Part shown: positions 15,275-24,061 of the stretch, piece by piece | How positions within the stretch are numbered: position 1 is the first letter of the stretch | Layout of the letters: every line of letters begins with the position of its first letter | Assembly: GCF_003610785.1 (NCBI RefSeq) | Contig: NZ_RAQQ01000025.1 | Span: 28,165 to 92,164, forward strand | Reading direction: 5' to 3' | Source: Micromonospora globbae | GTDB lineage: Bacteria > Actinomycetota > Actinomycetes > Mycobacteriales > Micromonosporaceae | Length of the DNA: 64,000 bases | The notes under the pieces: model-generated | Database searches by the model: none | What the model saw: the letters and a program-made list of their open reading frames with translations, nothing else | What the model was told of the DNA's origin: nothing | Program-made: the position numbers and the translations under genes

Positions 15275-17521
15275 TCACCAACGGGGGACGATCAGGCACG
15301 AGGCGTCCGGTGGCCGTACCGGCTGGTCGGCCAGCAGCCGCCGGGCCCGCGCCCGGCCCAGGTTGGCCGAGCGGAGGTCGTCCTCGCCGAGCTCGACGGC
15401 GATGTCCCGCAGCGCGCAGGAACGCAGCGGCTCCGGGAGCCGGGCCAGTGCCGGTGCCGCGTCGGCCGAGAGCGAGGCCAGGTAGCGCACGTCGAGCCGT
15501 CCGGTCTGCCGGTACCGGTCGACGTTGCGGTCGGCGATCAGGTGGTCCGGGTTGACCGCGGCCAGCCCGAGCAGCGCCAGCACGGCGGTGCCCAGCACGA
15601 GCTGCGGCAGCCACCGTGCCCGCAACCGGACCGTGGCGACCCCGACGAGCACGAAGAGCAGCCCGAGCCAGATCTCGACGGCGGCCACCACCAGCCGCAG
15701 CCGGGTCGCGCCGTACGCCTCGGCGTAGACGTGCATCCGGTAGAGCGCGGACGCCACCACGACGAGGCTGAGCAGGGTGAGCGTGCCGAGCAGGGCACGG
15801 ATCAACAGCCGGTCCCCCCGGGTGGCTCGGGGAGCCCAGCGGGCCGCCCCGGCGATCACCAGCAGGGTCAGCCCGGCGATCACGAGCAACTGCCAGAAGC
15901 CGCTGCGGGCGTACTCGGCGTAGGTGAGGCCGGCGGTGCGCAGCACGTGCGCCGAGCCACCGAAGAGCACGGTGAGCTGGACCAGCACGAAGGCGGCGAA
16001 CAGGGCGTCGAGGACGACGAGGGGCGCCGCCCACTCCAGCCGCCGGACCGGCCGCGCTGGCGCCGGGCGCACCTCCAGGTCGGGGGGCCGGGCCAGCAGG
16101 TACGCGGCGCCGAGCAGCACCGCGCCGGCGAGCGCGAAGCGCAGCACCCAGGGGACCACCCCGGACGGCGAGACGTCCGGCAGCAGGTCCGCCACCAGGC
16201 TGGCGAAGATGGCGTCGGCGGACGCGAAGAGCAGGCCGAAGAGCACGAGCAGGGCGACCGACACGGCGAGGGTAGCCAGCCCGCGGCCGATCCCGCCCGG
16301 GCGGGCACGGTGCAGTCCCCGCGCCGCCCACGGCAGCGCCCGGAGCGCCGCCGAGGGCGGGAACACCACGGACAGCAGCATCCCCAGCGGCGTACGGGCA
16401 CCGGTGAGCGCGAGCGTTCCGGTCATGATCGCGGCGAGCAGGCAGAGGGCGAAGAGCCAACCGGCGGCCCGCATCGTCCCGACGCCGACCAGGGCGACGG
16501 TGGCGGCGGCCCAGACCAGCCGGGCCGCCCGACCCGGTGCCCCCGTGGCACCGGGGCGGGCAGCCGCCTCATCGGGCTCCGTTGCCGGTTCGTCGCCCCC
16601 GGGCGACCGGTCCCGCGCGAGCGCGGCCGGCCCGGCGGGCGGCCGGTCCTCGGCCGGGACCGCGGGGCCCGACGGCTGGTCCCGGGTGGATCCCGAAGGT
16701 CGCCGGTCGGGAGCCGGCGCGGTGGAGCCGGCCGGTGGCGGGCCCTCGACGGAAGCGGCGGATGGCAGCGCCTGGGCGGCCTCGGCGGTCGGCGGCTCTT
16801 GGGCGGCCTCGGCGGTCGGCCGCTCGGCGGCGGCCTCGGCGGTTGGCGGCTCGGCGGCGGAGTCGGTGGGTCCGGTGGTGGCCGGTCCGGGAGCGGGCGG
16901 ACGCTCCTCCCGGAGCGGTTCGGTGAATGTGGTGGGTCCGCTCCGGCCCGGCCCGGCCGGCCGTGGATCCGCCGCCGGCCCGGGCGGTGCCGTGGCCGGG
17001 GCCGAGGCGGTGCGGGCGCGGGTCGTGGCGGTGGCGGCGAGTGCGCCGACGGCGGCCAGGGTGGCGATCGTCCAGCCCAGCCCCGGCCCGTCGAGGGGAA
17101 CGGTGGAGGCGGCGACGGCGGCTGCGGCGCCGACCGCGCCGAGCAGCACCGGGTGGGGTGCGCGGTCGAGAGCGGGCCAGCGGCGCGCCAGCGCCGAGGG
17201 CGGTGCCGGCGGCGCGGGCGGCCAGGCCGCGGGCCGCCCGTACGGGTCGAGCGGCGGCCAGCCGGGACGGCCCGGCCAGGCCGGTGGGTGGGCGACGGGA
17301 GCCGGGCCGGCGGCCGTGACCCCGGCATGGAACGAGCCGGCGGCCATGACCCCGGCATGGAACGAGCCGGTGGCGGTGGCTCCGGCATGGACCGGGCGGG
17401 CGGTGGCTCCGGCGTGGACCGGGCCCGGGGGTGGCGGAGCCGGCGGGCCGTCGGTCGGTCCGGACGGGTCGGTCCCGCCCGCTGACCTGTCGGCCGGCGT
17501 CGGGTCGGGCGGGGTGGTCAT
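15275..17521 (-). CDS. DUF4173 family polytopic membrane protein
   Basis: A 748-aa membrane protein of unknown biochemical role. Residues 1-150 are Pro/Ala-rich with an imperfect repeat (PVHAGATA, SFHAGVMA, SFHAGVTA), followed by two helices, a second low-complexity linker with repeated PPTAEAAQ units, and then a C-terminal block of about 10-12 helices with the DUF4173 signature LTYAEYARSGFWQL and NPDHLIADRNVDRY. The ATG at 17521 overlaps the kinase stop by 4 nt (ATGA), coupling its translation to the two-component pair; it may be the sensor's partner or output. Its repeats are in the predicted cytoplasmic tail. Confidence 0.85.
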   Translation of the reverse strand: MTTPPDPTPADRSAGGTDPSGPTDGPPAPPPPGPVHAGATARPVHAGATATGSFHAGVMAAGSFHAGVTAAGPAPVAHPPAWPGRPGWPPLDPYGRPAAWPPAPPAPPSALARRWPALDRAPHPVLLGAVGAAAAVAASTVPLDGPGLGWTIATLAAVGALAATATTRARTASAPATAPPGPAADPRPAGPGRSGPTTFTEPLREERPPAPGPATTGPTDSAAEPPTAEAAAERPTAEAAQEPPTAEAAQALPSAASVEGPPPAGSTAPAPDRRPSGSTRDQPSGPAVPAEDRPPAGPAALARDRSPGGDEPATEPDEAAARPGATGAPGRAARLVWAAATVALVGVGTMRAAGWLFALCLLAAIMTGTLALTGARTPLGMLLSVVFPPSAALRALPWAARGLHRARPGGIGRGLATLAVSVALLVLFGLLFASADAIFASLVADLLPDVSPSGVVPWVLRFALAGAVLLGAAYLLARPPDLEVRPAPARPVRRLEWAAPLVVLDALFAAFVLVQLTVLFGGSAHVLRTAGLTYAEYARSGFWQLLVIAGLTLLVIAGAARWAPRATRGDRLLIRALLGTLTLLSLVVVASALYRMHVYAEAYGATRLRLVVAAVEIWLGLLFVLVGVATVRLRARWLPQLVLGTAVLALLGLAAVNPDHLIADRNVDRYRQTGRLDVRYLASLSADAAPALARLPEPLRSCALRDIAVELGEDDLRSANLGRARARRLLADQPVRPPDASCLIVPRW

Positions 17522-18588
17522 GCGGCCTCTCCTCGGATCGTTCCTGGGGCGGGTAGCGACACCTGGATGCGGCAGCCGGTGCCGGTGGCGGGGTCGAGCA
17601 CCTGGATGCGACCGCCGTGCAGCTCCACCACCCACCGGGCGATCGCCAGGCCGAGCCCCGTCCCGCCGCCGGCGGCCCGGTCGCCGCGGGTGAACCGTTC
17701 GAAGACCCGGGAACGCTCGGCCGGCGGGATGCCCTCACCCTCGTCGCTCACCTCGAAGCGGATCTCGCCCGGACCCGCCTCCGCGGACACCCGCACGATG
17801 CCCCCGGCGGGGCTGTGCCGGGCGGCGTTGTCCAGCAGGTTCGCGAAGAGCTGGTGCAACCGCCACGGGTCGCCGTGGACGCTCAGCGGCTCCGGCAGGT
17901 CGGGCGGACGGAAGGTGACGTCCCGGCCCGCGCCGGCGGCCGTCGCCGTGGCGTTCTCGACCACCTCGTCGAGGAAGTCGGCCACGTCGATCCGTACGCG
18001 GCGCAGCGGCACGACGCCCGCGTCCAGGCGCGAGAGGTCGAGCAGGTCGGCCACGAGGTGACCGAGCCGTTCGGTCTGCGCGAGCGCGGCCCGCAGGGCG
18101 GCGGGTTCCGGCTCGGCGACCCCGTCGACCATGTTCTCCAGCGCGCCCTGGAGCGCGGTGATGGGCGTACGCAGCTCGTGCGAGACGTTGGCTATCAGCT
18201 CGCGGCGGCGCTGGTCGGCGGCGTGCAGGTCCTCGGCCATCTTGTTGAACGCCTCGGCCAGCTGGCCGACCTCGTCCCGGGAGGTGGCGCGGACCCGCCG
18301 GGTGTAGTCGCCCCGGGCCATCGCCCCGGCGGCGGCCGTCATCTCCCGCAGCGGCGAGGTCATGCCGTGCGCCAGCACCTGCGAGGTGACCAGCGCGAGG
18401 CAGATGGCCGTCGCCGCCGTGCGGGGCGGGAGCCAGCCGATGCCGTACCAGAAGTAGCCGACCCCGGCGGCGCCCGAGGCGACGAGCAGGACGCCGAGCT
18501 TCACCTTGATCGAACGGACCGGGTCGAGCGGGCGGGGCAGCAGATCCAGGGCCTGGCGCACCCGCACCCGCAGGGTGCCACTGGTCAC
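17518..18588 (-). CDS. Sensor histidine kinase, HAMP type
   Basis: Membrane sensor kinase of 356 aa. Two helices flank a very short external loop (about residues 30-75), then HAMP (MTSPLREMTAAAGAMARGDY to FNKMAEDL), H-box ANVSHELRTPITAL with the His near 135, N-box LFANLLDNAARHS, G1 SDEGEGIP and G2 GGTGLGLAIA: a complete kinase. The GTG start at 18588 overlaps the response regulator stop by 4 nt. The upstream extension of the frame to 19338 is the wrong frame of the regulator. The tiny sensor loop suggests it detects a signal in the membrane or through the coupled DUF4173 protein. Confidence 0.93.
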   Translation of the reverse strand: MTSGTLRVRVRQALDLLPRPLDPVRSIKVKLGVLLVASGAAGVGYFWYGIGWLPPRTAATAICLALVTSQVLAHGMTSPLREMTAAAGAMARGDYTRRVRATSRDEVGQLAEAFNKMAEDLHAADQRRRELIANVSHELRTPITALQGALENMVDGVAEPEPAALRAALAQTERLGHLVADLLDLSRLDAGVVPLRRVRIDVADFLDEVVENATATAAGAGRDVTFRPPDLPEPLSVHGDPWRLHQLFANLLDNAARHSPAGGIVRVSAEAGPGEIRFEVSDEGEGIPPAERSRVFERFTRGDRAAGGGTGLGLAIARWVVELHGGRIQVLDPATGTGCRIQVSLPAPGTIRGEAA

Positions 18589-19265
18589 GCCGGGACCTCC
18601 AGCGCGTACCCGACACCGTGGACCGTGCGGATCAGGTCCGCGCCGAGCTTGCGGCGCAGGGCCTTGACGTGGCTGTCGACGGTACGGGTGCCGGAGCCCT
18701 CGGCCCAGCCCCAGACCTCGGCGAGGAGGCGTTCCCGGGGCAGGACGGTCCGGGGCCGGCCGGCGAGGTACACGAGCAGGTCGAACTCGGTCGGCGTCAG
18801 GTGCACCTCGGCGTCGCCCCGGCGGACGCGCCGTTCCGACTGGCGGATCTCGACCTCGCCGAGCCGCAGGGTGGGTGGGGCGGTGTTTCCGGCGGCCCGC
18901 TCCACGCGGCGCAGCAGCACGTGCACCCGGGCGGCCAGCTCGCGCATCGAGAAGGGCTTCGTGAGGTAGTCGTCCGCCCCGACGGCGAGCCCGACCAGCA
19001 GGTCGGTCTCGTCGTCGCGGGCGGTGAGCATCAGCACGGGCACCGGCCGTTCGGCCTGGATCCGCCGACACACCTCCAGGCCGTCGAAGCCGGGGAGCAT
19101 CACGTCCAGGACGACGAGGTCGGGTTGCCGCGCCTCGAAGGTGGCGACGCCGCCCGGGCCGTCCCCGGCGACGTCCACGGTGAATCCCTCGGCGCGGAGC
19201 CGGGCGGCGACGGCGTCGGCGATGGTCCGCTCGTCCTCGACGACCAGGATCCGGCGTTCCCTCAT
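18585..19265 (-). CDS. OmpR-family response regulator
   Basis: DNA-binding response regulator of 226 aa. The receiver domain shows VVEDE, the phosphorylation site VLDVMLPGFDGLEVC (Asp near 52), the T/S position in MLTARD, and the conserved Lys in YLTKPFSMRELAARV. The winged helix has LTPTEFDLLVYLAGRPRTVL and RTVDSHVKALRRKLG. It is the first gene of a three-gene unit (regulator, kinase, DUF4173) held together by two 4-nt overlaps. The intergenic region upstream contains three DnaA-box-like nonamers. Target genes are unknown; autoregulation is likely. Confidence 0.95.
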   Translation of the reverse strand: MRERRILVVEDERTIADAVAARLRAEGFTVDVAGDGPGGVATFEARQPDLVVLDVMLPGFDGLEVCRRIQAERPVPVLMLTARDDETDLLVGLAVGADDYLTKPFSMRELAARVHVLLRRVERAAGNTAPPTLRLGEVEIRQSERRVRRGDAEVHLTPTEFDLLVYLAGRPRTVLPRERLLAEVWGWAEGSGTRTVDSHVKALRRKLGADLIRTVHGVGYALEVPA

Positions 19266-19310
19266 GGGTCACGACTGTAGGGAGCCGGCGTGGAGATCGG
19301 TGGGGTGCGT

Positions 19311-19350
19311 TGTGAATAACCTGTGGAGAACGCGTCACCCCTGTGGATAA
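19311..19350. promoter_or_regulatory. Cluster of three DnaA-box-like nonamers
   Basis: In the gap between the DUF5701 gene and the response regulator, TGTGAATAA (19311), TGTGGAGAA (19322) and TGTGGATAA (19342) lie in the same orientation. The last is the exact complement of the classical DnaA box TTATCCACA; the others differ at one position. No dnaA, dnaN or AT-rich unwinding region is nearby, so this is not an obvious origin. Confidence 0.55.
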
Positions 19351-19428
19351 CCCGGTGGAAACGCCGGGCGGAGGGCGAGCCGGCGGTACCGGCCCACCCT
19401 CCGCGCGCGCCCACGGGGTCCGTGGGGA

Positions 19429-20097
19429 TCAGCTCAGGCCGATCCGCTCCGGGCGCGCGGACGCCGAGCCGAGCCAGGTGTGCGGGTTGCCGTACCAGCA
19501 CCAGCCGAGCTTCGGCGCGCCCTGGCTGATCCAGAGCGCCGGCACCCGCTTGTCGCCGCAGCGGGAGCCGACCAGCGAGAAGCACTTGTTCTTCGCGAGC
19601 GCCTCGGGGTGGAGCGTGACGAAGGCGAGCCCCTCGTCGATGGTGATCGGCAGCCGGTCCTGACCGGTGATGACCTCCATGGCGGCCGACGGGGCGAGGT
19701 TCAGGGTCTCCTCACCGCGGTCGACGTCGAAGAGCAGGTACGCGGGCCCCTCGGGCACCTCCAGTTCCTTGATCGGGTCGAAGCGGGCCAGGTCGCCCTC
19801 GGCGTAGTGCCGGTCGAGGAAGCCCTGCTTGCGCTTGCCCGCCAGCGTGGTGAGCGCGAGCCGGTCCTCGACCGGCACGAGGTCACGGGTGATGACCAGC
19901 AGGAACGGCACCCGCGCCTCGGTCGGGGCGGGGAGCCCGGCCGCGCCGGTGACGGCCACGGCGCGCAGCGGGTGGACGAGGGTCCGGAAGTCGTCCTCGG
20001 TCATCCCGGCCAGCTTCGGGTAGCCCAGCTCCACCAGGCGCGCCACCTGGCGGTCGAACTCGGTCGCGGCATCGTACGGGGCGTCGGTCACTGTCAC
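19429..20097 (-). CDS. DUF5701 family protein
   Basis: Cytoplasmic protein of 222 aa from a family found mainly in Actinobacteria, of unknown function. Sequence features: EFDRQVARLVELGYPKLAGM at the N-terminus, then VPFLLVITRDLVP, and a C-terminal Cys/Trp-rich segment with CFSLVGSRCGDKRVPALWIS and GWCWYGNPHTWLGSASA. No signal peptide or membrane helix. The GTG start at 20097 has a good GAAGGAG ribosome site 5 nt upstream. It stands alone as a transcription unit, with a 6-bp inverted repeat in its upstream region. Confidence 0.85.
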   Translation of the reverse strand: MTVTDAPYDAATEFDRQVARLVELGYPKLAGMTEDDFRTLVHPLRAVAVTGAAGLPAPTEARVPFLLVITRDLVPVEDRLALTTLAGKRKQGFLDRHYAEGDLARFDPIKELEVPEGPAYLLFDVDRGEETLNLAPSAAMEVITGQDRLPITIDEGLAFVTLHPEALAKNKCFSLVGSRCGDKRVPALWISQGAPKLGWCWYGNPHTWLGSASARPERIGLS

Positions 20098-20113
20098 GGC
20101 GGCTCCTTCGATA

Positions 20114-20140
20114 TCGTACGGCCTACCGTACAGCGTACGA
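20114..20140. promoter_or_regulatory. Nested inverted repeats upstream of the DUF5701 gene (candidate operator)
   Basis: GTACGG (20116-20121) and CCGTAC (20126-20131) form a perfect inverted repeat with a 4-bp centre. A wider repeat pairs TCGTACG (20114-20120) with CGTACGA (20134-20140). The site lies between the DUF5701 start and the end of the LytTR regulator gene, and could bind a dimeric regulator. Confidence 0.45.
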
Positions 20141-20150
20141 CCAAGCGCTC

Positions 20151-20957
20151 CTATTCCCGCCGGTTCCAGTCCTGTTTCGCGGCGCGCACCAGCTTGTCCT
20201 TCAGCTCCCGGGTGTGCCGCCGGCTCACCGGCAGCTCCGTGCCGTCGATGACCACCACGTAGCCCGAGTTGACCAGCCGCAGTTCGGCGATCAGCTTCAG
20301 CTGCACGAGGTAGGACCGGTGGATCCGGACGAAGCCCGCGTCCGCCCAGCGTTCCGCCAGCGTGGCCAGCGAGACCCGGACGAGGTGTGAACCGTCCGCC
20401 GTGTGCAGCCGCGCGTAGTCGCCCTGCGCCTCGACCCAGCGGACCGCCGAGCGGGGCAGCATCCGGGTGGTGCCGGCCAGCTCGATGGGGATGGTCGGGT
20501 CCTCCTCGGCCCGGGCCAGCGCCGCCGGGTGCGACGGCACCACCCGCGACCCGATCACCCGGCGCAGCGACTCGGCGAGCCGGTCGGCGCGGACGGGCTT
20601 GCGCACGTAGTCCGTGGCGCCCAGGTCGAACGCGTCGACCGCGCCGTCGTCGTACGCCGTCACGAACACGATCGCCGGCGGGCGGGCGAACCGGCGCAGC
20701 ACCCGCGCCAACTCCATCCCGTCCAGGCCGGGCATCCGGATGTCCAGGAAGACCACGTCGACGTCGCCGTCACGCAGCAGCCGCAGCGCCTCGGTGGCGT
20801 CCCCGGCGGTGTGCAGCCGGGCCACGCGCGGGTCGGCCCGCAGGTGGTACGCCAACTCGTCCAGCGCCGGCGGCTCGTCGTCGACCGCCAGCACCCTCAG
20901 GAAACCGGACGCGTTCACGGCGTTCACCCCCGTCGGTCGCCCGCTGCGTTCGTTCAC
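20151..20957 (-). CDS. LytTR-type response regulator (LytR/AlgR family)
   Basis: DNA-binding response regulator of 268 aa. The receiver domain has AVDDEPPAL, VVFLDIRMPGLDGMEL with the phospho-Asp, FVTAYDD and DYVRKPV. The C-terminal LytTR domain follows (VRWVEAQGDYARLHTADG, FVRIHRSYLVQL, VSRRHTREL). The GTG at 20957 overlaps the kinase stop by 4 nt. A frame extension to 21809 reads the kinase in the wrong frame. With the LytS-type kinase it forms a complete two-component system; in Actinobacteria such pairs often sit beside acetate-type symporters, two of which are within 15 kb here, but direct control is inference. Confidence 0.93.
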   Translation of the reverse strand: MNERSGRPTGVNAVNASGFLRVLAVDDEPPALDELAYHLRADPRVARLHTAGDATEALRLLRDGDVDVVFLDIRMPGLDGMELARVLRRFARPPAIVFVTAYDDGAVDAFDLGATDYVRKPVRADRLAESLRRVIGSRVVPSHPAALARAEEDPTIPIELAGTTRMLPRSAVRWVEAQGDYARLHTADGSHLVRVSLATLAERWADAGFVRIHRSYLVQLKLIAELRLVNSGYVVVIDGTELPVSRRHTRELKDKLVRAAKQDWNRRE

Positions 20958-22180
20958 GAACCCGCCCGTACGCCCGGGTGGAACTTCGGCACCCGCATGC
21001 TCACCTTCGTGTCCGAGCCGAGGCCGGTCTCCACGACCAGGCCGAAGCCGTCCCCGAAGACCGACCGGAGCCGCTCGTCGACGTTGGAGAGGCCGACGTG
21101 CTGCCCGGAGTCCTCCCCTGGGTCGCCGGCGCTGCGCGCCAGCTCGGCGATGCCGGCCGTCAGCGTCGTCGGATCCATCCCCACCCCGTCGTCCTCCACC
21201 GTGATGTGGCACTCGGCGCCGGCGTCCCGCGCCTCGATGCTCACCATGCCCGTGCCCGGCTTGCGGGACAACCCGTGGCGGACCGCGTTCTCGACCAACG
21301 GCTGGAGGCAGAGGAACGGCAGCGTCACCGGCAGCACCTCGGGGGCGATCTGCAGGCGCACCTGGAGGCGGTCGCCGAACCGGGCGCGCTCGATCGTCAG
21401 GTAGCGGTCGATGGACCGCAGCTCCTCGGCGAGCGTCGTGAACTCGCCGTGCGCCCGGAACGAGTACCGGGTGAACTCGGCGAACTCCAGGATCAGCTCG
21501 CGGGCCCGCTCCGGGTCGGTCCGCACGAACGAGCCGATCGCGGTCAGCGCGTTGTAGATGAAGTGGGGGCTGATCTGGGCCCGCAGGGCGCGGATCTCGG
21601 CGCGCGCCAGTCGTTCGCGGGACGAGTCCAGCTCGGCCAGGGCGAGCTGGTTGCCGGCCCAGTGCGCGGTCTCCAGGGTCGCCTGCACGAGACCCGGGGC
21701 CGGCGGGCCGTCGGCGATCGCGACCAGGGCGCCCGCCACCCGCCCGTCCGCACCGGTGAGCGGGGCGACCACCGCGCCCCGGACCGGGCAGTCGACCCGG
21801 TCGCACCACAGCTCCGGCTCGCCCAGCACCGTGGAGCGCCCGGCCGCCACCGCCCGCCGGGCCGCGGCCAGCAGCTGCTCGCCGTGGTGGGTGCCGCGTC
21901 CGTCGAGCGCGAGCAACCTCTCCCGGTCGGTGAGCGCCAGGCCGGGCGCGCCCACGAGGGCCCGCAGATGGCGTACGGCCTTCGCCGCGCCCGCCTCGCT
22001 CAGCCCCGCCCGCAGCGGCTCGGCGGCCAGCCCGGCGGTGTGCAGCACCTCGTACGTGGCCCGCTGGGTGGCGGTGGCGATGCCCCGGCGGGCGCGTAGC
22101 CGGCCGACCGCGTACAGGGCCGCGGCGAGCGCGCTGACGAGGGAGACGACACCGAGAACCGCCGAGAGGTTGCCACCCAC
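20954..22180 (-). CDS. LytS-like sensor histidine kinase (His_kinase family)
   Basis: A 408-aa kinase with one N-terminal membrane helix (LGVVSLVSALAAALYAVGRL) and a GAF-like region (about residues 50-185) containing a CDRVDC pair of cysteines. The His_kinase domain shows LRAQISPHFIYNALTAIGSF with the phospho-acceptor His, and LCLQPLVENAVRHGL with VEDDGVGM as the ATP lid. The GTG start at 22180 lies 7 nt after CAGGAT, a possible leaderless promoter. It is the first gene of a two-gene unit with the LytTR regulator. The single anchor and cytosolic GAF suggest an intracellular signal. Confidence 0.9.
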   Translation of the reverse strand: MGGNLSAVLGVVSLVSALAAALYAVGRLRARRGIATATQRATYEVLHTAGLAAEPLRAGLSEAGAAKAVRHLRALVGAPGLALTDRERLLALDGRGTHHGEQLLAAARRAVAAGRSTVLGEPELWCDRVDCPVRGAVVAPLTGADGRVAGALVAIADGPPAPGLVQATLETAHWAGNQLALAELDSSRERLARAEIRALRAQISPHFIYNALTAIGSFVRTDPERARELILEFAEFTRYSFRAHGEFTTLAEELRSIDRYLTIERARFGDRLQVRLQIAPEVLPVTLPFLCLQPLVENAVRHGLSRKPGTGMVSIEARDAGAECHITVEDDGVGMDPTTLTAGIAELARSAGDPGEDSGQHVGLSNVDERLRSVFGDGFGLVVETGLGSDTKVSMRVPKFHPGVRAGS

Positions 22181-22223
22181 GCCTGGAATCCTGGCGGTTG
22201 GCGGGCGGCGGCGCCAGACGCCG

Positions 22224-23807
22224 TCAGTACGCGCCCTTGCGGGCGAGTACCACGCCGACCGTCCGCCAGAGGATGCTGAGGTCGTACGCGAGGGACCAGT
22301 TGTCGACGTAGTAGAGGTCCAGGCGGACCGCCTCGTCCCAGGAGAGGTCGGAGCGGCCGGAGACCTGCCAGAGCCCCGTCATGCCGGGGCGCACCAGCAG
22401 CCGCCGGCGCACGTCCCCGAGGAAGTCGCCGTCGTCCGCCGGCAGCGGACGGGGCCCGACCAGCGACATCTCCCCGCGCAGCACGTTGATCAGCTGCGGC
22501 AGCTCGTCGAGCGAGGAGGCCCGCAGGAAGCGGCCCACGGGGAAGACCCGCGGATCCTGCTTGATCTTGAACAGCATGCCGTCGGTCTCGTTCTGGTCGA
22601 CCAGGCTGGCCAGCCGTTCCTCGGCGTCGACGTACATGGTGCGGAACTTCCACACCCGGAACGTGCGCCCCTCGTGCCCCACCCGCGGCTGGCGGAAGAA
22701 CACCGGCCCCGGGTCGGAGATCTTGATGGCGATCGCGATGGCCACGAAGACGGGGATCAGCAGCAGCAGCCCGAGGGCCGCGGCGACCCGGTCCATGAGG
22801 TTCTTGGCCAGCAGCGCCGGACCCGACAGCGTCGGCTCCTCGACGTGCAGCAGCGGCAGGCCCTCGATGGGGCGGATGTGCACCCGGGGACCGGCGATGT
22901 CGGTGAGCTGCGGCGCCACCACGAGGTCGACGCCGGAGCCCTCCAGCTGCCAGGCCAGCCGGCGCAGCTCGCCCGGTTCGGCGCTCGCCGAGCCGCACAC
23001 CGCGATGGTGTCCCCGCCGACCTCCCGCACGAGGGCGAGCACGTCGCGTCCGGCGTACACGGGCACGGGCGTCCGGATGCCGCGGGACGCCGCGTAGCCG
23101 TCGGTGAGGTGGATGGCGACCGGGACCAGCCCGGCCGCGGGGTTGCGGGTGACCGCCGTGTAGACCTCCAGGCACTCGGGCAGGGTGCCGACCAGCACCA
23201 TCCGGTGGCCGCCCTGGCCGATGTTGCGGCGGATCACGTGCAGCACGAAGCGGGCGAGGATGCGGCCGAGCAGGATCAGCAGCAGCGCACCGAGCAGCGC
23301 GGTGCCGACCGTGTAACGGGACAGGTCGGTCTTGGTGGCGAACGCCAGGAAGGAGACCGTCGCCGCGACCGCGACGCCGGCCCGGATCACCCGCTTGAAC
23401 TCGTCCGGGCCGAGCCCGAGGTAGCGCCGGTCGTACGCCCGGTTGCCCCAGAGGATGACCACCCAGCCCAGCGGGAGCAGCACGAACGCCACCGTGAAGA
23501 ACCAGGTGGGGTCGTTCTTGGCGTTGTAGAAGCCGGCGCGGGCCTGGTCGAAGGTGTGGATCGCCGTGAAGCTCGCGAACACGGCCGCCGCGAAGTCGAG
23601 GAACAGCAGGATGGCCGTGTAGGGACGATGCCAGCGGGAGACCCGCCGGCGGGCCCGGGCCCATGCCGACCGGGGTACGCCGTTGTGCGACGGCGGAGTC
23701 GGCGGCTGGATCTCGAAGCTGTCGACGTGCCGCACGAGTCTGCTCCGGCCTGTGTTGGTTACCGGGCGCTGGAGGCTTGCCGTCACCTCACCCATGTCCT
23801 CCCGCAT
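22224..23807 (-). CDS. Undecaprenyl-phosphate sugar phosphotransferase (WbaP/exopolysaccharide-type)
   Basis: Predicted to start a polysaccharide by moving a sugar phosphate from a nucleotide sugar to a lipid carrier at the membrane. The 527-aa protein has four N-terminal helices, a CoA-binding-like region (about 200-330), a fifth helix (ALGLLLLIPVFVAIAIAI) and the full catalytic domain: DPGPVFFRQPRVGHEGR, VWKFRTM, SLDELPQLINVLRGEMSLVG, PRPLP, RPGMTGLWQVSGRSDL. This matches the classical polyprenyl-P glycosylphosphotransferase architecture and length. The nearby LCP genes, GT4 and epimerase fit an envelope or exopolysaccharide role. Confidence 0.95.
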   Translation of the reverse strand: MREDMGEVTASLQRPVTNTGRSRLVRHVDSFEIQPPTPPSHNGVPRSAWARARRRVSRWHRPYTAILLFLDFAAAVFASFTAIHTFDQARAGFYNAKNDPTWFFTVAFVLLPLGWVVILWGNRAYDRRYLGLGPDEFKRVIRAGVAVAATVSFLAFATKTDLSRYTVGTALLGALLLILLGRILARFVLHVIRRNIGQGGHRMVLVGTLPECLEVYTAVTRNPAAGLVPVAIHLTDGYAASRGIRTPVPVYAGRDVLALVREVGGDTIAVCGSASAEPGELRRLAWQLEGSGVDLVVAPQLTDIAGPRVHIRPIEGLPLLHVEEPTLSGPALLAKNLMDRVAAALGLLLLIPVFVAIAIAIKISDPGPVFFRQPRVGHEGRTFRVWKFRTMYVDAEERLASLVDQNETDGMLFKIKQDPRVFPVGRFLRASSLDELPQLINVLRGEMSLVGPRPLPADDGDFLGDVRRRLLVRPGMTGLWQVSGRSDLSWDEAVRLDLYYVDNWSLAYDLSILWRTVGVVLARKGAY

Positions 23808-24061
23808 GACGCGCGCCGCTCACTCGCCGTGAGGGGCACGGGTCGCCCACCGTCCCAGTCTCCCACGTGGGCCCGATCGGCCGCCGGACCCGAAGGACAT
23901 TTCGCGCCCGGTGGTGCCGGCGGGATCTGGCCGGCTCCACTGCTCATCAGAAGCCGGGGACCGGGCCACTATACCGATGGATGACCCCGTTGGTAGAACC
24001 GCCGAGCGGGACACTGGCGCATCCCCGGCCGATTCCGCTCCGTAACCGGCAGTGTCGTTAC
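23808..24061. other. Intergenic region, probable promoter area of the sugar transferase
   Basis: A 254-bp gap upstream of the sugar transferase on the minus strand. It holds an open frame of 81 codons (23820-24065) with no ribosome site and no recognisable composition, which I judge non-coding. The 23960-24060 part is less GC-rich than its surroundings, as expected for a promoter, but I could not fix -35/-10 boxes. Confidence 0.4.

Noticed and set aside
19311..19350. Replication origin
   Set aside because: Three DnaA-like boxes are present, but no AT-rich region, and no dnaA, dnaN, recF or rpmH nearby.
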